From contig NZ_CADFEJ010000002.1 in assembly GCF_902833055.1 (NCBI RefSeq), forward strand, positions 496,001 through 560,000: a DNA stretch of 64,000 nucleotides. The letters are read 5' to 3'. The position numbers and the translations under genes are program-made. The first letter of the stretch is position 1. Each line of letters starts with the position of its first letter. Below are positions 1 through 8,401 of this stretch, one piece after another. The notes under the pieces were generated by a model. That model made no database searches and had not been told where the DNA came from. It saw only the letters and a list, made by a program, of their open reading frames with translations. The stretch comes from Burkholderia territorii. GTDB lineage: Bacteria; Pseudomonadota; Gammaproteobacteria; Burkholderiales; Burkholderiaceae.

Positions 1-1177
1 AATAGTCCTCCGCATCTTGCAGATAGGCGAGCGTTTGCGCCTGCTCCGCGCCGATGTATTTCTCCATCGTGACGCCGCCCGTCTCGGCCGTCATCGCGGG
101 CGCGACCTGCAGCAGGTTGTACAGCACGTTCACCGCATCGACGGCCGACGCGATCTTCGTCTTGCCGTCGCCCTTCAGCGTATTGGTGAACTTGCCGTCC
201 GGCGACGTGAACGCGAAGGTCCCCGTGTTCGCGAACGTATAGCCGTCCGTGCCGAGCTTCGCGATGAACGCTTGCGACACCAGCGCGGCCAGCACCGTTT
301 GCGCGACATCCGCGACTTGCGGCGCGGCCTTGATCGTCTTCAGCTTGTCCGCGACTGCCGTATCGTTCGAATAGGCCTGGTAAGCCTGGCTGGCCTGGTA
401 GGTCGCGTAATACGGATCGGCTGTATCGGTGACGAGATCGGTGGCCGGCTTCAGCGCATGGAAATACAGCAGGAAGCGGTTGGTGCCGGCGGGCTGCGCG
501 ACCGGCGCGCTCGCCGGATAGCCGGACGGCGCGGCCGGCAGCGTGATCGCGGCGGCGAGTGCCGGCTGCGCGGCGACGAGCGCGGTCGAGAAGTAGGTCG
601 AACTGTCGACCGCGCGGTCCTGCCCCGAGTTGACGACGACGATCTGCCGGCCACCCGACGCGAACAGTGCCGGCAACCGTTGCGCGAGCCGCGCGGCGAG
701 TTGCTGATGTTCGCGGATGCCGGTTTGCGTGAGATTGCCGTAGCCGGGCGTCGAAATTCCCTGCACGCCGTAGCCGAGCAGCGCGTTGGCCTTCATCATC
801 GTGTACGTGTCGGCCTTCAGCTGCGCGCCGAGCGCGGTCAGTGCGCCGTCGGCTTCGGCCTTCGCCAGCATCGCGTAGATCGCACCGTCGTATTTGAAGC
901 CCGACAGTCCGCGCGAGCCGTGCCGCGCGACGAGTTCCGTATACACCGGCGTATAGCCGGCGGGCGGCGCTTCGTAGGTCGCCGCGTCCTGCTGCGGGCG
1001 ATAGGGCGTCTTCGTCTGGTAGTAGGTCGCGGGCGTCGGTGCCGGCGCGGGTGCCGGTTGCGTGCTGCCGTTGTCTGCCGACGCGGCAGGCACGGTCGAC
1101 GTTTCTTCCCCGCCGCATGCGGCGAGCAGCAGGCAGGCGAAGGCGACGGCGGTAGCGGTGCGGATAGGGCGTGTCAT
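1..1177 (-). CDS. Histidine-acid-phosphatase-family lipoprotein, 3' end missing
   Basis: Reading leftward from the ATG at 1177, the frame stays open for 392 codons and runs off the window edge, so the C-terminus is not seen. The N-terminus is a lipoprotein signal: a short basic start, a hydrophobic stretch and the lipobox LLAAC with Cys at residue 21. A Pro/Ala-rich linker follows. RHGSRG at residues 85-90 is the phosphohistidine motif (RHGxRxP-like) of branch-2 histidine acid phosphatases, the family of periplasmic acid phosphatases, phytases and inositol polyphosphate phosphatases. A surface- or periplasm-anchored phosphomonoesterase is inferred. The distal HD/HAE motif expected near the C-terminus cannot be checked. 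It is transcribed alone, away from the HAD-like gene. The substrate is unknown. Confidence 0.8.
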   Translation of the reverse strand, partial: MTRPIRTATAVAFACLLLAACGGEETSTVPAASADNGSTQPAPAPAPTPATYYQTKTPYRPQQDAATYEAPPAGYTPVYTELVARHGSRGLSGFKYDGAIYAMLAKAEADGALTALGAQLKADTYTMMKANALLGYGVQGISTPGYGNLTQTGIREHQQLAARLAQRLPALFASGGRQIVVVNSGQDRAVDSSTYFSTALVAAQPALAAAITLPAAPSGYPASAPVAQPAGTNRFLLYFHALKPATDLVTDTADPYYATYQASQAYQAYSNDTAVADKLKTIKAAPQVADVAQTVLAALVSQAFIAKLGTDGYTFANTGTFAFTSPDGKFTNTLKGDGKTKIASAVDAVNVLYNLLQVAPAMTAETGGVTMEKYIGAEQAQTLAYLQDAEDY

Positions 1178-1362
1178 CGTGGCTTGAAACGGATGGAACG
1201 AGGCGGCAAGCGCGTCGTTCCGTGTCCGGGCGGGATCGGTCGAGTCCGCAAGTGTTGCAAGCGACTTTGACAGCAGAATGTCAGGATTTGGTCGGGCAAT
1301 CGTCGGCGTGATGCCGGATCGCGACCGGCCGGCGCGAGCCGGCCCGCATGCAGGTGCTCAGG

Positions 1363-1797
1363 TCAGTGCAGGCCTGCCGATGCGATCGATCGCATCGTGT
1401 CGGTGATGCGCACGCAACGCGACAGCCCGAACGTCTCGGCTTCGCGGCGTTCCGGTTCGCTGCTCGCGACAGCCACCGCGCGCTCGGGCGGCACGCCCAG
1501 CGCCTGAAGCGCGACGTCGAACGGATGCTGATTTCCTACGGAGTCCTGCTGATGTGCGTCGGTCACGACGACCGAGAAGCGGTCGAGGTTCGCGCGGCCG
1601 AACTGGCCTTCGAACATGTCGCTGAGCCGGGCGGCAGGCAGCGTCGTGACGAGACCCAGTCGATATCCTTGCTCCGACGCGCTGTCGAGCCACTGGATGA
1701 TCGCATCGCGCTGGTTGCGCGATTCGTGCGAATCCGGTGTCGCTTCGATCTGCGCGAATGCGGCGTCGAGACGGGTGACGATGGCTTCGATGACCAC
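1363..1797 (-). CDS. HAD-like protein lacking the usual nucleophile motif
   Basis: A 144-residue protein. The frame is open further upstream, but the GTG at 1797 is preferred because AGGAGAGG lies seven bases before it. The middle contains LGLVTT, matching HAD motif II (hydrophobic strand ending in S/T), and a later segment, HPFDVALQALGVPPERAVAVASS, resembles the motif III/IV region in which HAD phosphatases choose the next monomer or metabolite. The N-terminal DxDxT nucleophile motif is absent, and VASS replaces the usual VGDS. It may be a degenerate HAD fold or a binding protein. About 87 bases upstream lies a sequence (1884-1917) nearly shared with the ndh/lysR promoter region, suggesting co-regulation. 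Confidence 0.6.
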   Translation of the reverse strand: MVIEAIVTRLDAAFAQIEATPDSHESRNQRDAIIQWLDSASEQGYRLGLVTTLPAARLSDMFEGQFGRANLDRFSVVVTDAHQQDSVGNQHPFDVALQALGVPPERAVAVASSEPERREAETFGLSRCVRITDTMRSIASAGLH

Positions 1798-1883
1798 GGT
1801 GATTCCTCTCCTGAGACGTGACGATCCGTTCGCGGACGGGAATGCCGAACACCTTAGCGTCGATCCGGAATATGCGACCAATT

Positions 1884-1917
1884 AATATTTATATTCGACT
1901 CATACGATTCGACTAAT
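1884..1917. promoter_or_regulatory. Operator-like sequence, copy A
   Basis: This AT-rich 34-base segment aligns without gaps to 3564-3597, with 25 identical positions including the 9-base core CGACTCATA. It also contains a direct repeat of ATTCGACT spaced by six bases. It lies 87 bases upstream of the HAD-like gene start, about the same distance as copy B lies from the ndh start. The best guess is a binding site for the LysR regulator encoded at 3584. That is inference from position and similarity. Confidence 0.5.
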
Positions 1918-2054
1918 GAATGATGCCGCGAGCCAATGCTGGCGCGGGAGGCGCGTGACACCGTGTTTTCCGGACGATTTGCATCGTATCGACGCGGTTC
2001 GATGTGATGCACCAAACGCGCGCACGATCTCGATGCACCGGCTGTGTGCAGATG

Positions 2055-2095
2055 AAAAAAACGGCGTATCGGGCGAGATGCGCCCGATACGCCGT
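2055..2095 (-). terminator. Rho-independent terminator of ndh
   Basis: A perfect 15-bp inverted repeat (ACGGCGTATCGGGCG and its complement, 5-base loop) occupies 2061-2095. On the minus strand a run of T follows it at 2060-2055. It begins 30 bases beyond the ndh stop. Confidence 0.9.
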
Positions 2096-2124
2096 CTCTT
2101 GCGACGCCGCGTGGCGATCGTCGA

Positions 2125-3483
2125 TCAGTGCAGCTTGATCGAAGGCTGGTTGCGGCTTTGCAGCCAATGGCTCAGCGACTGGAACAGCGCGCGCTTCAGT
2201 CCGTACACGCTGAACAGATGCTTGCGGTACAGGAACTTGTACAGTCCGATCGCGGCGAGCCCGTCGACGATCAGCGAGCGCGAACGCACGCCGAGATCGG
2301 CCTGGTACACGGCGCCCGCCTGACCGAGCGACACGACGGTACCCGCGTCGCGGAACGTGAAGCCCGGCACCGGCTTGCCGGCGAGACGCCGCGCGAGCGC
2401 ATCGGCGAGATACACGGCCTGCTGATGCGCGACCTGTGCGCGCGGCGGCAGGAAACCGCTCGCATCGGCCGACGGGCATGCGGCACAGTCGCCGAACGCA
2501 TACACGTGCGGATCGTCGGGCGTCTGCAGCGTATCGGTCACGACCACCTGGTTCGACCGGTTGAGCGCGATGTCGCCGAGTTCGCGCAGGATCGCGGGGC
2601 CCGCGACGCCGGCCGCCCAGATCGTGATGTCGCTCGCGAGCCGCTCGCCGGTCGCGGTCGTGACCGCGTCCGCGCCCACTTCCGCGACGCGCGTATCCGT
2701 CAGCACGTCGACGTTCAGCGTGCGCAGTTGCGCGTGCATCCTGGCCGACAGCCTTTCGTCGAGCGCCGGCAGAATGCGCGGGCCGCCTTCGATCAGCCGG
2801 ATGTGCACGTCGCGCGCGGACACCAGCGCCTTGAAGCGATAGGTCGTCAGTTGCTGGATCGCATGGCGCAGCGCCGCGGCCAGTTCGACACCCGTCGCGC
2901 CCGCGCCGATCACGTTGATGCAGATCGGTGCCGCGCGGTGCGCCGGCTGCTGCTCGGCCAGATGGTTGGCCTTCGTGCAGGCGGCCAGGAACTTGCGGCG
3001 GAAATCCTCGGCCTGGTCGAGATTTTCGAGCGGCAGCGCGTGCCGTGCGGCGCCCGGCACGTTGAAGAAGTTCGTCACGCTGCCGACGGCCAGCACGAGA
3101 TCGTCGTAGCCGAGCTCGCGTTGCGGCAGGATCTCCGTGCCGTCCGCGTCATGCACCGGCGCGATCGTCGCCGTGCGTGCCGCGCGGTCGACCCGCTGCA
3201 GCGCGCCCTGAACGAAGCGAAAGCCGTGGCGCTTCGCCTGCGCCGCGTATTCGATCGTGTGCGAGGCCGGATCGCGATGGCCGGACGCGGCTTCGTGCAG
3301 CAGCGGCTTCCAGAAGTGCGTCGGGTAGCGGTCGACGAGCACGACGTCGGCTTGGCCGCGGCGGCCGACCGTGTCGCCGAGGCGCGTGGCGAGCTGCAGG
3401 CCGCCGGCGCCGCCGCCGACGATCACAATGCGCGGCACGCGCGGTGCGCGGTCCGTTGCAAGGGTAGGCGTGATGTGGTCCAT
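2125..3483 (-). CDS. ndh: Type II NADH dehydrogenase (NAD(P)/FAD-dependent oxidoreductase)
   Basis: A 452-residue flavoprotein of the non-proton-pumping NDH-2 family, which passes electrons from NADH to quinone at the inner face of the cytoplasmic membrane. The start at 3483 is chosen because GGGAG lies just upstream; the frame is open for 14 more codons. The first Rossmann motif is VGGGAGG near residue 20 (FAD), and the second, VIGAGATGVEL, is near residue 190 (NADH). TIWAAGV and YAFGDCA match the family signatures near the second FAD contact. The C-terminus carries the amphipathic/hydrophobic segment expected for membrane association. It is divergent from a LysR regulator. An operator-like sequence lies in the shared promoter region and a strong terminator follows. 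Confidence 0.9.
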   Translation of the reverse strand: MDHITPTLATDRAPRVPRIVIVGGGAGGLQLATRLGDTVGRRGQADVVLVDRYPTHFWKPLLHEAASGHRDPASHTIEYAAQAKRHGFRFVQGALQRVDRAARTATIAPVHDADGTEILPQRELGYDDLVLAVGSVTNFFNVPGAARHALPLENLDQAEDFRRKFLAACTKANHLAEQQPAHRAAPICINVIGAGATGVELAAALRHAIQQLTTYRFKALVSARDVHIRLIEGGPRILPALDERLSARMHAQLRTLNVDVLTDTRVAEVGADAVTTATGERLASDITIWAAGVAGPAILRELGDIALNRSNQVVVTDTLQTPDDPHVYAFGDCAACPSADASGFLPPRAQVAHQQAVYLADALARRLAGKPVPGFTFRDAGTVVSLGQAGAVYQADLGVRSRSLIVDGLAAIGLYKFLYRKHLFSVYGLKRALFQSLSHWLQSRNQPSIKLH

Positions 3484-3563
3484 GTTGTGGCTCCCGCTGA
3501 TGACGATTCGGATGACATTGCTCAAGGACCGACGATATAGTTTTGAACCTACGCGAACAATTT

Positions 3564-3597
3564 AATGTTTATAAGCGACTCATATGTATTCACTTAT
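3564..3597. promoter_or_regulatory. Operator-like sequence, copy B, overlapping the lysR start codon
   Basis: This copy matches 1884-1917 at 25 of 34 positions. It also has dyad symmetry: TATAAG at 3570-3575 and CTTATA at 3593-3598 around a CATATG centre, consistent with a LysR-type site. The ATG of the downstream LysR gene (3584) lies inside it, so regulator binding would occlude its own initiation region. It is about 80 bases upstream of the ndh start. Confidence 0.55.
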
Positions 3598-4537
3598 AGG
3601 AAAGACCGCGACGTTCCGGCAGCTGAAGGCGCTCGACATGATCGCGCGGTTGGGCAGCGTGTCGCGCGCGGCCGAGGAGCTGAACCTGACGCAGCCGGCC
3701 GTGTCGCTGCAGGTTCGCCTGCTCGAGGAGGCGGTCGGTGCCGCGCTGCTGCAGCGGGTCGGGCGCGGCGTGCAGCTGACCGCCGCCGGTGAGATCGTGG
3801 CGCGCTATGCGCGCGAGATCCTGCATCTGTGGAGCGAGGCCGGCGACGAGGTCGCCGCACTGACGGGCGATCTCGGCGGCACGCTGCGGATCGGCGCGAT
3901 CACGACGGCCGAGTATCTGATTCCGCCGCTGCTGGTGAAATTCACCGCGACGCGACCGCACGTGAAGACCTATTTCAAGGTCGGCAATCGCGACGACATC
4001 ATTCGCATGCTCGCCACGCATGAAATCGATCTCGCGGTGATGGGCAGCGCGCCGAAGGAGCTGCGCACGCACGCGGTGGAGTTCGCGAAGCACCCGATGG
4101 TGTTCGTCGCGGCGCCGGGCCATCCGCTGATGCAGCGCAAGCGCGTCGCGCTCAAGGATCTCGAATCCGCGCACCTGCTCGTGCGCGAACGCGGCGCGGG
4201 CACGCGTTCGACCGTCGAGAGCCTGTTCAAGACGGCCGGCTACCGCTTTCATGTGGGATCCGAACTGTCGAGCAACGAGGCGATCAAGCAGATGGCCGAA
4301 GCCGGGCTCGGCGTCGCGTTCCTGTCGTTGCACGCGTGTGCGCTCGAATTGCGCACGGGGCTGCTCGGGCAACTGCCGTTTCCGGGCAATCCGATCGTGC
4401 GCGAGTGGTACGTGATCACGCTCGCCGACCGGCGAATCTCGCAGGTCACGGGACTGTTTCGGGACTTCCTGATCAAGCAGGGCGCGCCGGTGATCGACGG
4501 CGCGACGGTGGCGCCGCACGAGCGGCGGCGAAAGTAG
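3584..4537 (+). CDS. LysR-family transcriptional regulator (CbbR-like)
   Basis: A 317-residue LTTR. The winged helix-turn-helix spans about residues 10-70 (RAAEELNLTQPAVSLQVRLLEE). The remainder is a two-lobed effector domain with the typical IGAITTAEYLIPPLL strand and a GLGVAFLS loop late in the protein. The layout resembles CbbR/CysB-type regulators that sense small metabolites. It is transcribed divergently from ndh, and the ATG at 3584 lies within the dyad at 3564-3597. No convincing Shine-Dalgarno sequence precedes this start, so translation may be leaderless or the true start may lie elsewhere. Likely targets are itself, ndh and, through the second similar site at 1884, the HAD-like gene. 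Confidence 0.85.
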   Translation: MYSLIGKTATFRQLKALDMIARLGSVSRAAEELNLTQPAVSLQVRLLEEAVGAALLQRVGRGVQLTAAGEIVARYAREILHLWSEAGDEVAALTGDLGGTLRIGAITTAEYLIPPLLVKFTATRPHVKTYFKVGNRDDIIRMLATHEIDLAVMGSAPKELRTHAVEFAKHPMVFVAAPGHPLMQRKRVALKDLESAHLLVRERGAGTRSTVESLFKTAGYRFHVGSELSSNEAIKQMAEAGLGVAFLSLHACALELRTGLLGQLPFPGNPIVREWYVITLADRRISQVTGLFRDFLIKQGAPVIDGATVAPHERRRK

Positions 4538-4596
4538 GCGCATGCAGGCACACGCGCGGCACACACGCGACATGTGCGTGCCGCGCGTTGCGTCGG

Positions 4597-4794
4597 TCAA
4601 ACGATCCCGAAGTCGTCGTTGCTGTCGGGAATCGACGCAAGCAGCCGTTCGAGCCGGTACCAGCCGATCACCCGCAGGCATCGCGCGGCGAAGGCGGACC
4701 GCGCGTTGCGGGGCGCGGCGCTGGCCGCACGACGGGCGGCGCGGGACGGCGAAGCGGGGATGAACGCCGCGCGTGGTGGGCAGCAATGGGGCAT
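4597..4794 (-). CDS. Small hypothetical protein
   Basis: A 65-residue frame starting at the ATG at 4794, with CGGAG eight bases upstream. The sequence begins with a Cys-Cys pair (MPHCCPP), is Ala/Arg-rich in the middle and ends in a more protein-like segment, VIGWYRLERLLASIPDSN. That basic-helix-then-acidic pattern vaguely resembles short DUF1127-type proteins, but the family signature is not complete. It lies between a LysR gene and an AraC gene on the opposite strand. The case rests on the start signal and the C-terminal composition only. Confidence 0.4.
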   Translation of the reverse strand: MPHCCPPRAAFIPASPSRAARRAASAAPRNARSAFAARCLRVIGWYRLERLLASIPDSNDDFGIV

Positions 4795-4984
4795 GACGGT
4801 CTCCGTAGGTGTCGGATGAGGCATCGTAAGCGCCGTGGCGGCCGTCGGCGCGCAGGCAAGGATGGCGCGGAGCAGGAATGGATGATCTTTTTCTGCCGGG
4901 CGGGGAATGGCAATGCGCGCCCGGCAGGCGGCCGGAAAAAGCGTCACAATGCGCGTTCGACCCACGATCTGGTGGAGAAGGACC

Positions 4985-5908
4985 ATGAGCGATCCGATTC
5001 AGGCCGCGCCGGCCGACAACGGCGTGCCGGTCAGCCTGCGTTCCAGCCGCGGGCTCGGCTGGCGCGGCTTCGGCGCGGCGCTGCTGGAGATTCGCGCGGG
5101 CACATACCGGATTCCGGCCGCGGATCATCACCGCATCGGCGTGCATATCGGCTCGCCCGTGCGAGCGGATTGCGTGTGCGACGGCGAACGCGTGTCGCGC
5201 ATCCAGGCGCACGGCGACATCGACGTGATTCCCGCCGGCCTGCCGGGCCAATGGACCGACAGCGCCGACTGCCGGATCCTGCATGTCATGCTCAGCGATA
5301 CGTTCGTGCGGCGCACGGTCGAGCAACTCGAGCTGAAGCCGTCGCAGGCGCAGATCCGCCGGCGGCTGCAGGTGCGCGATCCGCGCCTGCAGCACATCGC
5401 ATGGGCGATGGCCGCCGAACTCGAAGCGCAAGACGCATCGGACCCGCTCTACGCGGAGAGCCTGTGCACGGCGCTCGTCACGCGACTGGTCGACGGCCAA
5501 CCCGTGTTCCGCGAGCGCCGGCGCACGCTCGCGCCGAAGGCGGCGGCGCGCGTGGTGGACTACGTCGAGGCCAACCTCGAACGGCGCATGACGCTTGCCG
5601 AGCTCGCGGCGCTCGTGTCGATCAGCGTGCCGCATTTCAAGGTGCTGTTTCGCGAGACGCTCGGGATGCCGGTGCATCAGTACGTGGTGCGCCGCCGGGT
5701 CGAGCGCGCGAAGACGTTGCTGCTCGAAGGCCGGCTCAGCATCAGCCAGATCGCGCTCGAAGCCGGGTTTGCCCATCAGAGCCATATGGCGAACTGGATG
5801 AATCGCGTGCTGGGCGCGACGCCCACGGAGGTCGCGCGTTCCGGCGCGCGGGGCGGCTTGCGGCTCGCCTACGACGGCGAGGACAATGCGAAGGCACCCG
5901 GCCGATAG
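4985..5908 (+). CDS. AraC-family transcriptional regulator
   Basis: A 307-residue protein started at the ATG at 4985, which has GGAGAAGG eight bases ahead. Residues 1-190 form the variable sensing domain. The C-terminal 100 residues hold the double helix-turn-helix of AraC/XylS proteins: MTLAELAALVSISVPHFKVLF is the first helix pair, and SISQIALEAGFAHQSHMANW followed by LGATPTEV is the conserved second one. The N-terminal domain resembles the cupin-like sensor of regulators such as FeaR/GadX-like groups only loosely, so no ligand is proposed. The downstream NmrA-type gene on the same strand, 140 bases away, is a possible target. Confidence 0.85.
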   Translation: MSDPIQAAPADNGVPVSLRSSRGLGWRGFGAALLEIRAGTYRIPAADHHRIGVHIGSPVRADCVCDGERVSRIQAHGDIDVIPAGLPGQWTDSADCRILHVMLSDTFVRRTVEQLELKPSQAQIRRRLQVRDPRLQHIAWAMAAELEAQDASDPLYAESLCTALVTRLVDGQPVFRERRRTLAPKAAARVVDYVEANLERRMTLAELAALVSISVPHFKVLFRETLGMPVHQYVVRRRVERAKTLLLEGRLSISQIALEAGFAHQSHMANWMNRVLGATPTEVARSGARGGLRLAYDGEDNAKAPGR

Positions 5909-6050
5909 CCGCTGACGAACCGGTGGGCCGCGCGATCCGAGCGCGGCCCCGCATCGGGTCATCCTTTCCTGTTCACATCATCCACGCCTGCGCGCCTTCC
6001 CGTTCGCGCAGGCCGACAATCGCCGCACCTTCATCCTCCAGGAGCGGATC

Positions 6051-6938
6051 GTGTTCGTTATTTTCGGAGCATCAGGCAACGTCGGCTCGTCGACCGTGAC
6101 GACCCTGCGCCACGCGGGCCATCCCGTGCGCGCGGTGCTGCGCGACACCCGCCATCGCGAACGTTTCGCGCAACTCGGCTGCGAAGTGGCGATCGCCGAC
6201 TTGACGGACGCACGTGCGATCGCAGCGGCGATCGACGGCGCGCAAGCCGTGCAGATACTGTGTCCGGTGCCCGTCGCCGACAGCGACCCGGCCGCGACGA
6301 TGGCGCGCACGCTCGACATCGTGACCGACGCACTCGTCGCGAATCCGCCGCCGGCACTGCTTGCGTTATCGGACTACGGCGCCGAGCTTGACGGCAACAC
6401 GGGCATCACGCGGCTCTTTCATCGTCTGGAAGAAAAGTTGAAGACGGTCCCGACCACGCTCACGCTGCTGCGCTCGGCCGAACACCTGCAGAACTGGACG
6501 CGCGTGCTGCCGGTCGCGCTTGCAACCGGCGTGCTGCCGAGTTTTCATCATCCGGTCGACAAGGTGTTTCCGACGGTGTGGGCGCCCGACGTGGGCGTCG
6601 CGGCGGCACGGCTGCTGGTCGAATCCGCCGAAAGCGCCAACGGGCCGCGCATCGTCAGCATCGAGGGGCCGCGGCGCATGAGCGTGCGGGACATCGCGCA
6701 GATGCTTGGCGCCGCCGCGAGCCGCGAGATCGTCGCGCGCGAACTGCCGCGCGACGCATGGACCACGACGCTGCTGCGCGCGGGCCTCAGCGAGCGTCAT
6801 GCGCAACTGATCGTCGATCTGTACGACGTGCACAACGCGGGGCAGATCGACGTCGAGGCCGGCGTGTCGGAGCGGGTGCATGGGACGACGACACCGGAAG
6901 AAGCGCTCGCCGCGCTGGTACGCAGGCACGCGCGGTGA
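6051..6938 (+). CDS. NmrA-like NAD(P)-binding atypical SDR
   Basis: A 295-residue protein beginning at the GTG at 6051, preceded by CAGGAGCGG. The N-terminus MFVIFGASGNVGSSTV carries the GxxGxxG dinucleotide-binding motif of atypical short-chain dehydrogenases (NmrA/TMR/QOR2 group), followed by a basic residue cluster (RDTRHRERF) suggesting NADPH preference. The canonical YxxxK catalytic pair is not evident, as in other NmrA-type redox sensors or quinone reductases. It follows an AraC regulator on the same strand. Physiological substrate unknown. Confidence 0.8.
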   Translation: MFVIFGASGNVGSSTVTTLRHAGHPVRAVLRDTRHRERFAQLGCEVAIADLTDARAIAAAIDGAQAVQILCPVPVADSDPAATMARTLDIVTDALVANPPPALLALSDYGAELDGNTGITRLFHRLEEKLKTVPTTLTLLRSAEHLQNWTRVLPVALATGVLPSFHHPVDKVFPTVWAPDVGVAAARLLVESAESANGPRIVSIEGPRRMSVRDIAQMLGAAASREIVARELPRDAWTTTLLRAGLSERHAQLIVDLYDVHNAGQIDVEAGVSERVHGTTTPEEALAALVRRHAR

Positions 6939-6968
6939 GTGGCGCGACGGCGGAAATTATCCCGTGTG

Positions 6969-8171
6969 CTATGCCGGGCGCCGCACCCTGCTCAACACCG
7001 CATACGCGGCCGACCCGATCACGATTCCCCAGAACGCGGACCCGAGCCCGAGCCACGTCATTCCCGACGCGGTTGCGAGGAACGTGATCACCGACGCTTC
7101 GCGATGGTCCTCGTCCTCGAAGATCCCGTGCACGTTCGCGCCGATCGCGCCGATCAGCGCGAGTCCGGCGAGAATCGCGACGAACGCCTTCGGCAGTGCG
7201 AAGAACAGCGTGACGATGGTTCCCGCGAAGAGCCCGCCGATCAGGTAGACGACACCGTTCGCGATGCCCGCGATGTAGCGCCGGTCCGGATCCTCGTGCG
7301 AATCCTTGCCGGTGCACAGCGCGGCGGTGATCGCGGCGACGACGATCGTGATCCCGCCGAAGCACGCGACGACGAGCGACATCACGCTGGTCGCGGTGAT
7401 GATCGGGCGCGCCGGCGTGTGATAGCCCGATACGCGCAGGATCGTCATGCCCGGCAGGAACTGGCCGGTGAGACTCACGACGACGAGCGGCAGCGCGAGG
7501 CTCAGTGTCGTGCCGAGCGTCCATTCGGGCGCGATGAAGATCGGCCGCGCGATGCTCGGCGACACGTTGCCGAGATGCGCCATCCCGAGCAGCGTCGCGA
7601 TGGCCGCCCCCGTCAGCAGCACGAGCACGATGCTGTAGCGCGGCAGCAGGCGCTTGAAGATCACGTACGCGGCGATCATCCCGAATCCGAGCACCGGCTG
7701 CGCGGTCGCGGCGGAGAACGCGTGCATGCCGAACGGCAGCAGGATGCCGGCCATCATCCCGCACGCGATGCCGCGCGGAATGTGGCGCACGAGCCGGTCG
7801 AAATAGCGGGTGATGCCGATCAAGAGGATGATCAGCGCGGCCGTGATGTACGCGCCGACGGCCTGGTTCAGCGTCAGCTGCGGAAAGAGGCCGACGAGCA
7901 GCGCGGTGCCGGGCGCCGACCAAGCGGTCACGATCGGCACCTTCAGTTTCCAGCTCGCGAACAGCCCGGATACGCCCGCGCCGATCGAGATCGCCCACAC
8001 CCACGACGCCACCATGTCGCTCGATACATGCGCGGCCTGCGATGCCTGGAAGAAGATCGCGAGCGGGCCCGCATAGGAAATCAGCACCGCGAGAAAGCCC
8101 GCGGTGATCGCGGAGACGGACCAGTCGTTGCCGATCGAGCGGATCGCGCCGGGCGAGGTGTTCGGTTGCAT
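6969..8171 (-). CDS. benE: BenE-family benzoate/H+ symporter
   Basis: A 400-residue, very hydrophobic inner-membrane protein with about twelve predicted transmembrane segments. The N-terminal region SAITAGFLAVLISYAGPLAIFFQA and the segment VTAWSAPGTALL are typical of the BenE (benzoate:proton symporter) family. A conserved charged cluster CTGKDSHEDPDRRY lies before the last helices. No benzoate dioxygenase genes adjoin it in this window, so aromatic-acid uptake is inferred from family membership only. It converges on the NmrA-like gene, with only 30 bases between the stops. Confidence 0.88.
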   Translation of the reverse strand: MQPNTSPGAIRSIGNDWSVSAITAGFLAVLISYAGPLAIFFQASQAAHVSSDMVASWVWAISIGAGVSGLFASWKLKVPIVTAWSAPGTALLVGLFPQLTLNQAVGAYITAALIILLIGITRYFDRLVRHIPRGIACGMMAGILLPFGMHAFSAATAQPVLGFGMIAAYVIFKRLLPRYSIVLVLLTGAAIATLLGMAHLGNVSPSIARPIFIAPEWTLGTTLSLALPLVVVSLTGQFLPGMTILRVSGYHTPARPIITATSVMSLVVACFGGITIVVAAITAALCTGKDSHEDPDRRYIAGIANGVVYLIGGLFAGTIVTLFFALPKAFVAILAGLALIGAIGANVHGIFEDEDHREASVITFLATASGMTWLGLGSAFWGIVIGSAAYAVLSRVRRPA

Positions 8172-8401
8172 CGTCGTAGGGGAGTGCGGCGCGTGGCCGG
8201 TAGGCTGAGCCGGGGCGAATGATTGTTGGAGGCCCCGGACGATCCGTCATTCTGCGCATTGCCGCCGGAATTGGCAATTTGCCGATCGAGATTGGCGTTG
8301 TCGGCTTTTCGTAAGGAATGTGCGTCGGTGCTGCCGTGCGGCCTTGCGCGCGCGTCGCCGCCGGCGGCGGCTTCATGGCGAAGCGCGGCTTGCTTGGAAC
8401 G

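Noticed and set aside
3590..5962. 790-codon minus-strand open frame across the LysR and AraC genes
   Set aside because: It runs opposite two genes with clear domains and is Arg/Ala/His-rich without motifs, typical of antisense frames in high-GC DNA.
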